NCBI GenBank assembly: GCA_022706885.1
Contig: JAKJBR010000001.1
Span: 124,001 to 188,000 of the forward strand
Direction of reading: 5' to 3'
Source of the DNA: DUPQ01 sp022706885
GTDB taxonomy: Bacteria > Bacillota > Clostridia > DUPQ01
DNA: 64,000 nt
Positions within the stretch are counted from its first letter, which is position 1; every line of letters begins with the position of its first letter. The notes beneath the pieces were generated by a model. It saw only the letters and a program-made list of their open reading frames with translations. It made no database searches and was not told the origin of the DNA. Both the position numbers and the translations under genes were made by a program. Below are positions 25,347 through 32,747 of this stretch, piece after piece.

Positions 25347-26216
25347 ATGAAGAAATGTGATATTTTAGTTCCGATATTCACACCGTTTAAAAAAGATCAG
25401 ACCGTGGATTATAAGGCGCTGAAAAAACTTGTAAGATATGTGTTGGATAAAGGAGCCGACGGACTGTATACAACCGGCAGTTCCGCGGAGACCTTTCTTC
25501 TGACTGAAGAAGAAAGAATGAAAACGCTGGAAGTAGCCGCAAAAGAAGCAAACGGAGCGACTGTTGTGGCACATGTGGGCACACCCGGTACGGCGTTAGC
25601 CGTAATGTATGCGAAACATGCAAAAAGCATGGGCGTTGATGCGGTAGCTTCGGTTCCTCCGTTCTATTACTTACACGGACATAAGGCTATAAAAAAGTAC
25701 TATACCGATATAGCGGATGCATGCGGCTTAAAGATGATGATATACAACATTCCCGGTGCTACGGGTGTGGATATGTCGGTAGACCAGATAAACGATTTGT
25801 TGTCCGATGACAGGATTTACTCCATTAAATATACCGCTGCCGATTACTATGTGTTAAACAGAATAGCGGTTGCATCAAAAAAACCGATATACAGCGGCAA
25901 GGATGAAGCTTTCGCTTCCGCTTTAATGGCGGGAGCAACCGGTGCTATCGGAACAACAATGAACATATATCCGCAGGCTTTTGTACAGATAAAAGCCGCC
26001 TTTGACAAAAAAGACATTGCTTCGGCACAAAAATTACAGACAAAACTGAACAACATTATACAACCCATGATTGAAAGCGGTGCGGTTATTCAGGCTATGA
26101 AATATGTGTCAAAACTTGCGGGAATTAATTGCGGAGAGGCAAGAAGGCCTTTTAAGAATCTTACGGCGGAAGACAAGAAAAAACTGGAGCAGGCAGTAAG
26201 GGATAATGCGTTCTAA
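25347..26216 (+). CDS. DapA/N-acetylneuraminate lyase family aldolase
   Basis: The 289-residue TIM-barrel class I aldolase carries GLYTTGSSAETFLLT (substrate carboxylate loop), the Tyr of MIYNIPGATGVDMS and the Schiff-base Lys in IYSIKYTAADY. The YNIPG context and the GSSAE loop favour N-acetylneuraminate lyase or a related sugar-acid aldolase over dihydrodipicolinate synthase, which usually has GTTGE and YNVPxRT. The nearby sialidase-like gene supports this. ATG 25347 has AGGAGG nine bases upstream; a TTG two codons earlier is too close to the SD. It overlaps the sanA-like gene by 11 bases. Confidence 0.82.
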   Translation: MKKCDILVPIFTPFKKDQTVDYKALKKLVRYVLDKGADGLYTTGSSAETFLLTEEERMKTLEVAAKEANGATVVAHVGTPGTALAVMYAKHAKSMGVDAVASVPPFYYLHGHKAIKKYYTDIADACGLKMMIYNIPGATGVDMSVDQINDLLSDDRIYSIKYTAADYYVLNRIAVASKKPIYSGKDEAFASALMAGATGAIGTTMNIYPQAFVQIKAAFDKKDIASAQKLQTKLNNIIQPMIESGAVIQAMKYVSKLAGINCGEARRPFKNLTAEDKKKLEQAVRDNAF

Positions 26217-26886
26217 AAGAAAAAAGAAAAAGAAAAACAGATTACAAAAGGCAATAGCGATTATTTTACTGATTTCGGCACTGCTGTTTACGTCATTACA
26301 GCTTTATGTAATGCTTTATCCTCTGTCCGATATATTTGACAGTGTTGAGCAGTTGGGAAAGATTGAAAGACCTCAGGCCGTTCTTGTACTGGGAGCGGGG
26401 GTATATGCAAGCGGGAATCCTTCACCCGTACTTAAAGACAGGCTGGATTACGCATATCAGGTATATGAATACTATGACGGAAAGATTGCTGTTATAGTGT
26501 CGGGGGACAACGGCACCGTTGAGTACAACGAAACGAAGGCCATGTATGATTACCTTATATCCAAAGGTGTGAACGCAGACGATATCTACAGAGATTATGC
26601 GGGATTCAACACTTATGACAGCATATACAGAGCGGGCTATATCTTCAAAGTGCAAAGCATAATAATATGCACACAGAGATTCCATATTTACAGAGCATTG
26701 TATATAGCAAAAAGGCTGGGCTTTAAAGCATACGGATATGCAGCGGAGAACAAGAGCATATACAATATGACGTATAATCATATAAGGGAGAGTTTAGCCA
26801 GGATAAAGGCCGTTCTGGAAACGGATATTATGAAAAGACAGCCCAAATATCTCGGTGACCCCATACCGGTAAAACAGTACGAGTAG
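26206..26886 (+). CDS. SanA/YdcF-type DUF218 membrane protein
   Basis: The 226-residue protein has a strongly basic N-terminus (RSKRKKKKKNR), one membrane span and a DUF218 domain: AVLVLGAGVYASGNPSPVLKDRLDYA, VIVSGDNGTVEYNETKAM and ICTQRFHIYRALYIAKRLG. SanA-like proteins are associated with envelope barrier function and vancomycin exclusion; biochemistry is uncertain. It overlaps the aldolase gene by 11 bases and precedes the sialidase-like gene by 57 bases. Confidence 0.83.
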   Translation: MRSKRKKKKKNRLQKAIAIILLISALLFTSLQLYVMLYPLSDIFDSVEQLGKIERPQAVLVLGAGVYASGNPSPVLKDRLDYAYQVYEYYDGKIAVIVSGDNGTVEYNETKAMYDYLISKGVNADDIYRDYAGFNTYDSIYRAGYIFKVQSIIICTQRFHIYRALYIAKRLGFKAYGYAAENKSIYNMTYNHIRESLARIKAVLETDIMKRQPKYLGDPIPVKQYE

Positions 26887-26943
26887 TGATTTATGCAGTT
26901 ATATAAGCAGTGTATATGCACCGTGTTTTAAAGAGGTGGCAAA

Positions 26944-28683
26944 ATGGAAGATTTCAGATACATTGACAGAGGAAAACCTATACCCAGGGAGCAGTATACC
27001 GACCAGCCGTATGTCGTGGTTGCGGATGACGGAGCATGGGTCTGCGTTCTGACAACCGCATACGGACAGGAAGGAGCGGCCGGAACACATGTTGGTATAA
27101 CCGTAAGTTATGACCGGGGCAATACCTGGACCGATCTGTACTTTCCGGAAGGCGATGATTTAAGAGAGTCGGCTTACGGAGTGTTGCTGAAAACATCGTT
27201 TAACAGGATTTACTGTTTCTATAATTTCAATAAAAACAACTTAAGAAATCTGATATGCAGAAAAGAGCGTCTGTCTCACAGAGTGGATATGCAGGGAGCT
27301 TTCGTATTCAGATACTCCGATGACTCGGGAAAGACCTGGTCGGAAAGATACGAAGTACCTATAAGAGAAACAAAGATAGACAGAGAAAATCCGTACGGAG
27401 GGAAAGTTCGCATGTTCTGGACCGTGGGCAAACCTTTTATACTGGACAATGACGGCTACGTTATAATCCACAAGATAGGCGATATGCTTACCGTATCCGA
27501 AGGCTGGCTGTTAAGAGCGGTTAATATGAACATTGAGAAAGATCCCAATAAGCTTGTGTGGGAAACACTGCCCGACGGCGATATAGGACTTATTACCCCT
27601 AAGGGCGGCGGATTGATTGCCGAAGAACAATCCATGGTTGTATTAAGCGATAAAAGTATTTACTGTGTATACCGTTCTATAGACGGTCATCCGGTGGAAA
27701 CATACAGTCGAGACAAAGGACATACATGGGAGCAACCGCAATACAAAAGGTATGCCGACAATAGATTGATGAAACATCCGAGAGCGGCAAACTTCGTATG
27801 GAAGTGTAAAAACGGCAAATACCTGTACTGGTACCACAACAACGGAAGCAAATGGTATGAAAACAGAAATCCGGCATTTTTATGTTCCGGTATCGAATAT
27901 GACACAAAAGAAGGCAGGAGGATAAAGTGGTCGCAGCCGGAAGTGCTTTTATATCATGAAGATCCCGGTGTCAGAATGAGTTATCCGGATTTCATAGAGG
28001 ATAGCGACAAATACTACATTACCGAAACACAAAAACTCGATGCAAGAGTGCATGAAATACCGGAAAAATTCCTGCAAAGCCTTTGGAATCAGTTTGAGTC
28101 ATCGGATATAACCGATGAGGGGTTACTTTCAGAAAGCGAAGGCAAATCGGTAATTGATATGCCGGAACTTCCCGTATTCTGTATCACCGACAGGAAGAGT
28201 CACATATTTGCAACAAAGAGTACCGAAAGCGGAGTTACCTTCGAGCTTATATACAAAGCGGGAACGGGAAAGAGAAAGATATTAGACAGCAGGGATGCTT
28301 CGGGAAAAGGAGTGCTGATAGAACAGATATGCGACTGCAGAATTAATATATTAATGAATGACGGTGTAAATACCTGTTACCGGAGTTCCGATAAATATAT
28401 GCTGAAACCCGATCAGATAAACCATATAGCCATAATAATTGACGGAGGTCCCAATATAGTTTCCTATGTCATCAACGGAATGTACAATGACGGAGGTCAG
28501 GACAGAATATTCGGTTTCGGTCGGTTCAGCACATACTTCAAGGATATGAACGGAAAAACAAAAGCATGTGTGTGTAAGAATGTTTTGAAGTTAAGAATAT
28601 ATGGCAGAGCACTTTTGACTTCCGAAATTATATCCAACGGAAGAGGCTACAAAAAAGGGGGTAAATATGAAAAATACGATTGA
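26944..28683 (+). CDS. sialidase-like BNR/Asp-box protein with LamG-like tail
   Basis: The 579-residue protein contains three Asp boxes: SYDRGNTWTD (about residue 57), SDDSGKTWSE (about 125) and SRDKGHTWEQ (about 255), arranged as in a six-bladed sialidase propeller up to about residue 375. The C-terminal 180 residues form a concanavalin/LamG-like domain (GGPNIVSYVINGMYND, LRIYGRALLTSEI). No signal peptide is present, so the substrate would be intracellular, unusual for a sialidase. The classical N-terminal RIP motif is not obvious, so another propeller activity is possible. The SD is AGAGGTGG. Downstream it overlaps the hydrolase by 17 bases. Confidence 0.75.
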   Translation: MEDFRYIDRGKPIPREQYTDQPYVVVADDGAWVCVLTTAYGQEGAAGTHVGITVSYDRGNTWTDLYFPEGDDLRESAYGVLLKTSFNRIYCFYNFNKNNLRNLICRKERLSHRVDMQGAFVFRYSDDSGKTWSERYEVPIRETKIDRENPYGGKVRMFWTVGKPFILDNDGYVIIHKIGDMLTVSEGWLLRAVNMNIEKDPNKLVWETLPDGDIGLITPKGGGLIAEEQSMVVLSDKSIYCVYRSIDGHPVETYSRDKGHTWEQPQYKRYADNRLMKHPRAANFVWKCKNGKYLYWYHNNGSKWYENRNPAFLCSGIEYDTKEGRRIKWSQPEVLLYHEDPGVRMSYPDFIEDSDKYYITETQKLDARVHEIPEKFLQSLWNQFESSDITDEGLLSESEGKSVIDMPELPVFCITDRKSHIFATKSTESGVTFELIYKAGTGKRKILDSRDASGKGVLIEQICDCRINILMNDGVNTCYRSSDKYMLKPDQINHIAIIIDGGPNIVSYVINGMYNDGGQDRIFGFGRFSTYFKDMNGKTKACVCKNVLKLRIYGRALLTSEIISNGRGYKKGGKYEKYD

Positions 28684-29632
28684 TATAACGGAAAAGGTAA
28701 TGATTAACGGGATACAACAGAAGATTCATATTATAGGAACAGACAGCGTTAATCCCGTTGTACTCTTTATCCACGGAGGACCCGGTGTAGTGGACAGACA
28801 TAACGTAATGAAGCATATGTTAGATATAACTGACAAAGTGACAATAGCGGGATGGGACCAAAGAGGTACCGGCGGAAGCTATAAAGGGGCAAAGAAAGAG
28901 GATATGAATTTGGATACCTTTGTGGAGGACGCAAGGGAGATTACGGAATATCTTTGTAAAAAATTCAATAAAGACAAGATATACATACAGGGACATTCAT
29001 GGGGATCCTGCGTAGGCACAATGCTGGTATACAGATATCCTGAGAATATAAAAGCGTATTTCGGACAGGGGCAACTTGTGAACGGGATAAGAAATGAAGA
29101 GAAAAGTTATGACTACGTGCTGGAAAAAGCAAAGGCTGCCGGTAATGAGAAAGATGTGCAGAAGCTTCTGGAAATAAAAAGACCGGTAGAGGGGCTTTAT
29201 GCAGGCGATCCGATAAAGGGATTGATGGAACAGAGAAAACTTTTATCAAAATACGGCGGTGCAACATTCAAATGCTCATCAATGTGGAAGAGTACCGTTA
29301 AACCGATACTTTTCTCAAAGGAGTACACATTGTGCGACATAGCCGGCGTTTTAAAAGGCTACAGTTTTTCTCTGAAAAACATGTGGGAAGATATAGTTAA
29401 GCTGGACTTTTCCCAAGAGTATACAAAGTTTTCCGTTCCCATGTTTTATCTGATAGGAGCTTCCGATTACAATACACCGTTTGAACTGTCGTATGAATAC
29501 TATAAAACCGTAGAGGCTCCGCTTAAAGACTATATATGGTTTAACCGATCAAGCCACAGTCCGTTAGCGGAAGAGCCGGAGAAGTTCAGTAAAACTCTTG
29601 CGGAAAAAATACTGCAGGTGGAAGCGATGTAG
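28667..29632 (+). CDS. alpha/beta hydrolase, proline iminopeptidase-like
   Basis: The 321-residue hydrolase has the HGGPG oxyanion motif (FIHGGPGVVDRHN), DQRGTGGS, nucleophile elbow QGHSWGSCVG, late acid region LIGASDYNTP and base NRSSHSPLAEEP. The HGGPG and DQRG motifs are those of S33 proline iminopeptidases, but many relatives are esterases, and the cap domain here is divergent. It is translationally coupled to the sialidase-like gene with SD AAAGGGGG. A role in removing an ester from the same glycan or releasing amino acids is possible. Confidence 0.8.
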   Translation: MKNTIDITEKVMINGIQQKIHIIGTDSVNPVVLFIHGGPGVVDRHNVMKHMLDITDKVTIAGWDQRGTGGSYKGAKKEDMNLDTFVEDAREITEYLCKKFNKDKIYIQGHSWGSCVGTMLVYRYPENIKAYFGQGQLVNGIRNEEKSYDYVLEKAKAAGNEKDVQKLLEIKRPVEGLYAGDPIKGLMEQRKLLSKYGGATFKCSSMWKSTVKPILFSKEYTLCDIAGVLKGYSFSLKNMWEDIVKLDFSQEYTKFSVPMFYLIGASDYNTPFELSYEYYKTVEAPLKDYIWFNRSSHSPLAEEPEKFSKTLAEKILQVEAM

Positions 29633-29750
29633 GTCAGGGCAGGAACTTGCTTTACATGCACAATATAGCAATAGGCGATAAGATAAAATGTTTAAAAAAC
29701 ACTCATTCAGTGATAAAATAGGCAATACAAAATGAGCAGGACGGGAAATA

Positions 29751-30017
29751 ATGCTAATATACGGCAAACTTATCAAGAACAATTTAATACTGGTTGAAGA
29801 AAAAGCCGAATGTGTCAATCCCGACATGAACTTTCAGCAAAGACTCACAAACTGTCTTGTGGACATATGCAAGAAGATGGATATACAGGTTCCGGTATGG
29901 ATGAGTAAAAACACCAAAGAGCTTGCGCGATTCAACAAGACATTTTTCACCGATGAGCAGTTTATGGAGAAAGTATACTTTGACCGATTTGAAATAGAGA
30001 TGAAGAGGAAGGATTAA
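29751..30017 (+). CDS. 88-residue conserved-looking small protein
   Basis: The protein is soluble and charged, beginning MLIYGKLIKNNLILVEEKAE, with a helical middle (RLTNCLVDICKKMDIQVPVWMSKNTKELARFNKTFF) and a C-terminus ending FEIEMKRKD. No membrane span or known motif. It is separated by one base from the next lipoprotein start, which supports expression as an operon. I do not recognise a family. Confidence 0.6.
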   Translation: MLIYGKLIKNNLILVEEKAECVNPDMNFQQRLTNCLVDICKKMDIQVPVWMSKNTKELARFNKTFFTDEQFMEKVYFDRFEIEMKRKD

Positions 30018-30018
30018 G

Positions 30019-30801
30019 ATGAAGAATAAAATATTTAAAACATTAACTCTTGTTTTATTGATATCGTTGCTTTGTACGACCTTAACCGGATGCAAAATAC
30101 AGCTTAGCGAAGATGAATATACGGTCGGTGAAATACCGAAAGGGTCCTACCGCCTGGTATACTACATAGTAAACGAAGATCAGAATATTGACGGAGACCT
30201 CACATTCAAGTATGTAACAGACGGGAACATAACAAAAATGCAGTCATATGCGGAGTTTGACATGTGGCAATACAGAGCACAGGTCATATTCGATACCGAT
30301 ACTCTTATTCCGTCTTCTTCGTACAAATCCAATGTTTTCTATTCCGGAAAAGAAAAAGACTGGTCGGTAAGAACCGACTATACGAAAGAAAAGGCAACTA
30401 TAAAAGCGATTCAGGAAGACAAGCAAGCGGATAAGGAAGTAGCAAAGCCTGCACGATATCTTGACAATGAAATGATTAACCTGACACTCGGGTTAATTGA
30501 GATTGAGCAAGGCGATAAGGTGTACATAAATGTGCTTGTAAACGAAAGTGCAATGTTTGCTCCTTATGGAGTAACCAATCAGACGATGGAAACAATTACC
30601 GTTAACGGTAAGTCTTATGAGTGTGTCAAGTACTCTGCCAAGTATGCGGGATTTTCCTTATTCACGGCAAGAGAAAGCTATTTTTGGTATACAAACGACC
30701 GAGACAGAAGATTGGTGAAATTTGTAAGCGGCTCTCAGATAATGACTTTAAAAGAAATTATAGAGGTGCCGGCTGATGACCCGTGGTTATTTGGTGAATA
30801 A
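30019..30801 (+). CDS. DUF3108-like lipoprotein
   Basis: The 260-residue protein has a lipoprotein signal peptide (MKNKIFKTLTLVLLISLLCT, lipobox LTGC). The mature part looks like a beta-barrel fold of the DUF3108 type: GSYRLVYYIVNEDQNIDGDLTF, MWQYRAQVIFDTDTLIPSSS and the closing YFWYTNDRDRRLVKFVSG. SD AAGAGGAAGG lies before ATG. The stop overlaps the HD gene start (TAATG). The function of this family is not established. Confidence 0.72.
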   Translation: MKNKIFKTLTLVLLISLLCTTLTGCKIQLSEDEYTVGEIPKGSYRLVYYIVNEDQNIDGDLTFKYVTDGNITKMQSYAEFDMWQYRAQVIFDTDTLIPSSSYKSNVFYSGKEKDWSVRTDYTKEKATIKAIQEDKQADKEVAKPARYLDNEMINLTLGLIEIEQGDKVYINVLVNESAMFAPYGVTNQTMETITVNGKSYECVKYSAKYAGFSLFTARESYFWYTNDRDRRLVKFVSGSQIMTLKEIIEVPADDPWLFGE

Positions 30802-31370
30802 TGAAACCTGATGATTTTTTACAATGGCTGCATGTTATAGAGAAGATGAAATGCAATTTTCGGCATTCAAAGACATCCTGCGGAAGAGAGGAATCGGTTG
30901 CGGAACACTCCTACCGGCTCATACTTATGGCATATGTATTAAAAGACACTATACCCGATGTGGACATGGACAGAGTTGTGGAAATGTGTATTGTTCATGA
31001 CATAGGCGAAGCGATAACGGGGGATATACCTTCTTTCAGGAAAACAAAAGAAGATGATAAAAAAGAAATGGAGCAGGTGCTGGAATTTATACGGCAGCTT
31101 CCGGAAGAACGCTATCAGCATATCAAAGAACTCTTTTCCGAGATAGAGCAAAAGAAGACAAAAGAGGCGATAGTCTTTAAAGCATTGGATAAAATGGAAG
31201 CGGTTATACAGCATAATGAGGCGGACATATCTACCTGGTTGGATATAGAGTATGAGCTGCAGAAAACCTACGGCACAGAAGAAGCACAGGTTTGTGAATT
31301 CTTAAAGACCCTAAGAAATCAGGTACTGAAAGATACCGAAGAAAAGATAGAGAAAAGTAAAAGAGAGTAG
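30801..31370 (+). CDS. HD-domain phosphohydrolase, YfbR/5'-nucleotidase-like
   Basis: The 189-residue protein contains the HD metal site: H in EHSYRLILMAYVL, HD in CIVHDIGEAITGDIP and a downstream Asp in KALDKMEAVIQ. This spacing matches YfbR-type deoxynucleotide 5'-nucleotidases and HDDC2-like proteins. It likely dephosphorylates deoxyribonucleoside monophosphates in the cytoplasm. It is coupled to the DUF3108-like gene by a one-base overlap. Confidence 0.83.
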   Translation: MKPDDFLQWLHVIEKMKCNFRHSKTSCGREESVAEHSYRLILMAYVLKDTIPDVDMDRVVEMCIVHDIGEAITGDIPSFRKTKEDDKKEMEQVLEFIRQLPEERYQHIKELFSEIEQKKTKEAIVFKALDKMEAVIQHNEADISTWLDIEYELQKTYGTEEAQVCEFLKTLRNQVLKDTEEKIEKSKRE

Positions 31371-31418
31371 TTTTTTACATATTGACTTTTTGCAATATTT
31401 CGTGATTAACGGAATGAG

Positions 31419-31448
31419 ATTCCGAAAAAATTGTCGGAATTCTTTCTT
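31419..31448 (+). terminator. rho-independent terminator after HD gene
   Basis: ATTCCGA (31419-31425) pairs with TCGGAAT (31434-31440) around an A-rich loop, followed by TCTTTCTT. It ends the operon from 29751. Confidence 0.6.
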
Positions 31449-31524
31449 ATAGTATAAAAAAAAGCATTTTTGTCAGTAGACATATATCGGCAATAACAAT
31501 AGCATGATACTCGAAAGGAGTATT

Positions 31525-32697
31525 ATGAAGAAATTTACATCTTTATTGCTTGTCATATGCTTAATACCGGCAGCCGGAGTATGCGGTGTTAATGCTCAGG
31601 CTGCAGGTTCACGGTTTAGCGATGTGCAATCATCCCAGTGGTTTTTTGAACCGGTCATACAGTTGTACGGAATGAATATTATAAACGGATATCCCGATAA
31701 CACATTCAAACCCGACGGCAATGTCAAAGCCGATGAGTTGATAAAAATGATAATAAAAGCGCTGGGTTTTGATATAGGTAATGCTGAAGGTTACTGGGCT
31801 CAAAATTACATAGATAAAGCAGGTGATATTAAGCTTTTGGAAGGATTTGACGGTGAATATCAAAAAGAGATTAACAGAGGGCAGGCAGCCTTGCTTATCT
31901 CCAATGCCATGACATACCTTAAGGAGCCGGAATTTTATTCGGAAAAGATATATCCGTTTGATTTGGGCGCATATACACCTGATAAGTATAAAGAGCATAT
32001 AAAAAAGTGCTACAATGCGGGAGTTATTAACGGGTTTGAAGATTTCACTTTCCGATTCAATGAGACGCTTACCAGAGCACAGGCCTGCACCTTATTAATC
32101 AAGCTTATCGATAAAACAAAGAGAGATACCTCGGTGAGATTCGATTGCTCGTTTTTGGATAATACAACCAAAGATAATGTGCAATACAAGGGTGTTACAT
32201 ATGAGGAATTATCCGATGTTATAAAATCCACTCTAACAGAAGTAAAGGATGATATCGGGTATATAGTGGTGGAAAAAAGAGTTTATGAGACCAAGAATAC
32301 ATATGAGATCCGATACCACAAATCCGCCATAAATACCAACCCCACATATTGTTTGTTTGCTTTCAGGTTTTTTGGAGGTCCGTCGGGATATACCGAAACA
32401 CAGTGGGGTTACGATACAATGTTTTTAAAGTTGGAACTGAAGAAGTTTAACTGGGATGACGGTATACCCGATAGCTTCTATAAGAGTAAAGTTAAAAATG
32501 CACTGTGTGCAGCTTTATCCGAACATAATCCTTATGATATAGCGGATTATGTAATAGACAGATATGTATTTTTACGTGCTTTAAAACCTTGGGATGCATA
32601 TAACCTGTTGGAAGACAATTCCAATGAAACATTGAGGTATGTCTTTTTCACTATGCACAATGTAATAGGCAATTTTACTTTTTCAAATAAAAAATGA
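31525..32697 (+). CDS. secreted protein with two SLH domains
   Basis: The 390-residue protein has a signal peptide cleaved after residues near VNAQAA and two S-layer homology domains: FSDVQSSQWFFEPVIQLYGMNIINGYPDNTFKPD (about residues 28-85), and a second ending KCYNAGVINGFEDFTFRFNETLTRAQACTLLIKL (about 145-195). The 190 residues after them match no family I know. SLH domains bind pyruvylated secondary cell-wall polymer; the CsaB-type domain at 21909-24110 could make that ligand. The start is ATG 31525 with AAAGGAG upstream; the first in-frame ATG at 31504 lacks an SD. Confidence 0.82.
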   Translation: MKKFTSLLLVICLIPAAGVCGVNAQAAGSRFSDVQSSQWFFEPVIQLYGMNIINGYPDNTFKPDGNVKADELIKMIIKALGFDIGNAEGYWAQNYIDKAGDIKLLEGFDGEYQKEINRGQAALLISNAMTYLKEPEFYSEKIYPFDLGAYTPDKYKEHIKKCYNAGVINGFEDFTFRFNETLTRAQACTLLIKLIDKTKRDTSVRFDCSFLDNTTKDNVQYKGVTYEELSDVIKSTLTEVKDDIGYIVVEKRVYETKNTYEIRYHKSAINTNPTYCLFAFRFFGGPSGYTETQWGYDTMFLKLELKKFNWDDGIPDSFYKSKVKNALCAALSEHNPYDIADYVIDRYVFLRALKPWDAYNLLEDNSNETLRYVFFTMHNVIGNFTFSNKK

Positions 32698-32747
32698 AAA
32701 GGTAAGTATAGAGCAAAATAAATAGCGCAACTTATGGAGAAGATAAC

